Positions 63,498 to 64,000 of a stretch of 64,000 bases of DNA are shown piece after piece. The notes below the pieces were generated by a model, which saw nothing but the letters and a program-made list of their open reading frames with translations, ran no database searches and was not told the DNA's origin. Position numbers and translations under genes: made by a program. The stretch lies in the NCBI RefSeq assembly GCF_042688525.2, contig NZ_JBHWAB010000001.1, forward strand, positions 3,596,001-3,660,000, in the 5' to 3' direction. The DNA comes from Haloimpatiens sp042688525 (GTDB lineage: Bacteria > Bacillota > Clostridia > Clostridiales > Clostridiaceae). Each line of letters starts with the position of its first letter. The first letter of the stretch is position 1.

Positions 63498-63709
63498 ATT
63501 ATTCTCCTTTCATATTATTATATTCGTTTATACTCATATAATATAACCTTTATATTCTTTTGTCAATAAAATGATATTAAATTTAAAATGATATTTTTAT
63601 TTTTTATATAGATTTTTTATATAGATTATTTACATATGTATAAAGTAACATAAAATTTATTTCTTTCATATATTAGTATTGTAATTAATTTTTGGAAAGG
63701 ATTATTAAT

Positions 63710-64000
63710 ATGTTCTTTACTGATTATTCACCTATGTATTCTCCTTTTTTTAGAATGGAACCTTCTATTACTTATGTAAGAATACTTCATGCTTCTCCTG
63801 ATGCACCACCTGTAGATATTTATATTAATAATAAATTAGTAGTAAGACGATTATCTTATAAAAATTTTACTGAATATTTACCTTTACCTTCTAAAATTTA
63901 TAACATAAAAGTATTTCCAACTGGAACCACTGATAACCCTGTAATTAATACAAATGTTTTTTTACCTGAAGAAAAAATATTTACAGCAGCTGCAATTGGT
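63710..64000 (+). CDS. DUF4397 protein (C-terminus cut by window)
   Basis: 97 codons from an ATG at 63710 with AAAGG 9 bases upstream, open to the window end. The text ILHASPDAPPVDIYINNK is the start of a DUF4397 domain, a secreted or surface beta-sandwich often tandemly repeated. No signal peptide is seen at the N-terminus (MFFTDYSPMYSPFF). The function is unknown. Confidence 0.85.
   Translation, partial: MFFTDYSPMYSPFFRMEPSITYVRILHASPDAPPVDIYINNKLVVRRLSYKNFTEYLPLPSKIYNIKVFPTGTTDNPVINTNVFLPEEKIFTAAAIG

Overview
The window is AT-rich DNA (roughly 27-30 % GC by eye) with A/T-ending codons, AGGAGG-type ribosome sites, a SigI/RsgI pair, PyrR- and BirA-type control regions and enzymes of anaerobic metabolism. 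It reads as a chromosomal segment of a Clostridium sensu stricto species. The style recalls the C. novyi / C. botulinum group III / C. tetani side of the genus, but the species is not proven from sequence alone. No tRNA, rRNA, CRISPR array or prophage was seen.

Layout. 1-7.5 kb: a TolB-like protein (cut by the window edge), a histidine kinase / response regulator pair, a YdcF-type protein, a frameshifted MFS transporter and an amidohydrolase. 7.5-15.2 kb: an accessory island of RHS toxin tips, candidate immunity proteins and gene remnants, interrupted by an IS4-family insertion sequence. 15.3-20 kb: a nucleoside catabolism cluster (transporter, LacI-type regulator, deoC, pyrimidine-nucleoside phosphorylase). 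20.3-25 kb: a MalY/PatB aminotransferase and a butanediol dehydrogenase with a clear sigma-54 promoter beside its likely activator. 25-30 kb: uvsE, a YgjP-type metallopeptidase and recQ. 30.4-38.5 kb: a double-cubane anaerobic reductase, an ArsR regulator, the threonine-to-glycine pair (threonine dehydrogenase, kbl), ogt and glyA. 38.8-47.8 kb: small enzymes, copZ with a CsoR-type operator, bioY with two BirA-type operators, a CobW-type GTPase, and uraA with a PyrR attenuator. 47.9-51 kb: sigI-rsgI divergent from a secreted DUF5667 protein. 51-57.6 kb: a PocR-PAS-GGDEF-EAL protein, a second two-component pair, a cell-wall hydrolase and a tautomerase. 57.6-64 kb: an IS1182-type element, folate and RNA-ligase-like genes, and an ArsR/permease/thioredoxin group, ending in a partial DUF4397 protein.

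The most striking structure is a dispersed family of short palindromic elements. Eight complete copies (84-318 bp, three of them exactly 257 bp) and one stump share 14-bp terminal inverted repeats with the IS4-family element at 11950-13462. Several are flanked by 7-bp TTANTAA-type target duplications, so they look like MITEs moved by that transposase. They bracket recQ, a GNAT gene and an RNA-ligase-like gene. In those three cases one end lies 39-40 bp before the chosen start codon, and one insertion has rewritten the C-terminus of the GNAT protein.

Other regulatory finds read directly from sequence are a near-consensus sigma-54 promoter with two identical 19-bp upstream repeats, a mirrored pair of SigI-type promoters, tandem PyrR-binding loops (one in an attenuator, one at the ribosome site), paired BirA-type operators, a CsoR-type site, and a shared operator-like motif in the nucleoside cluster.
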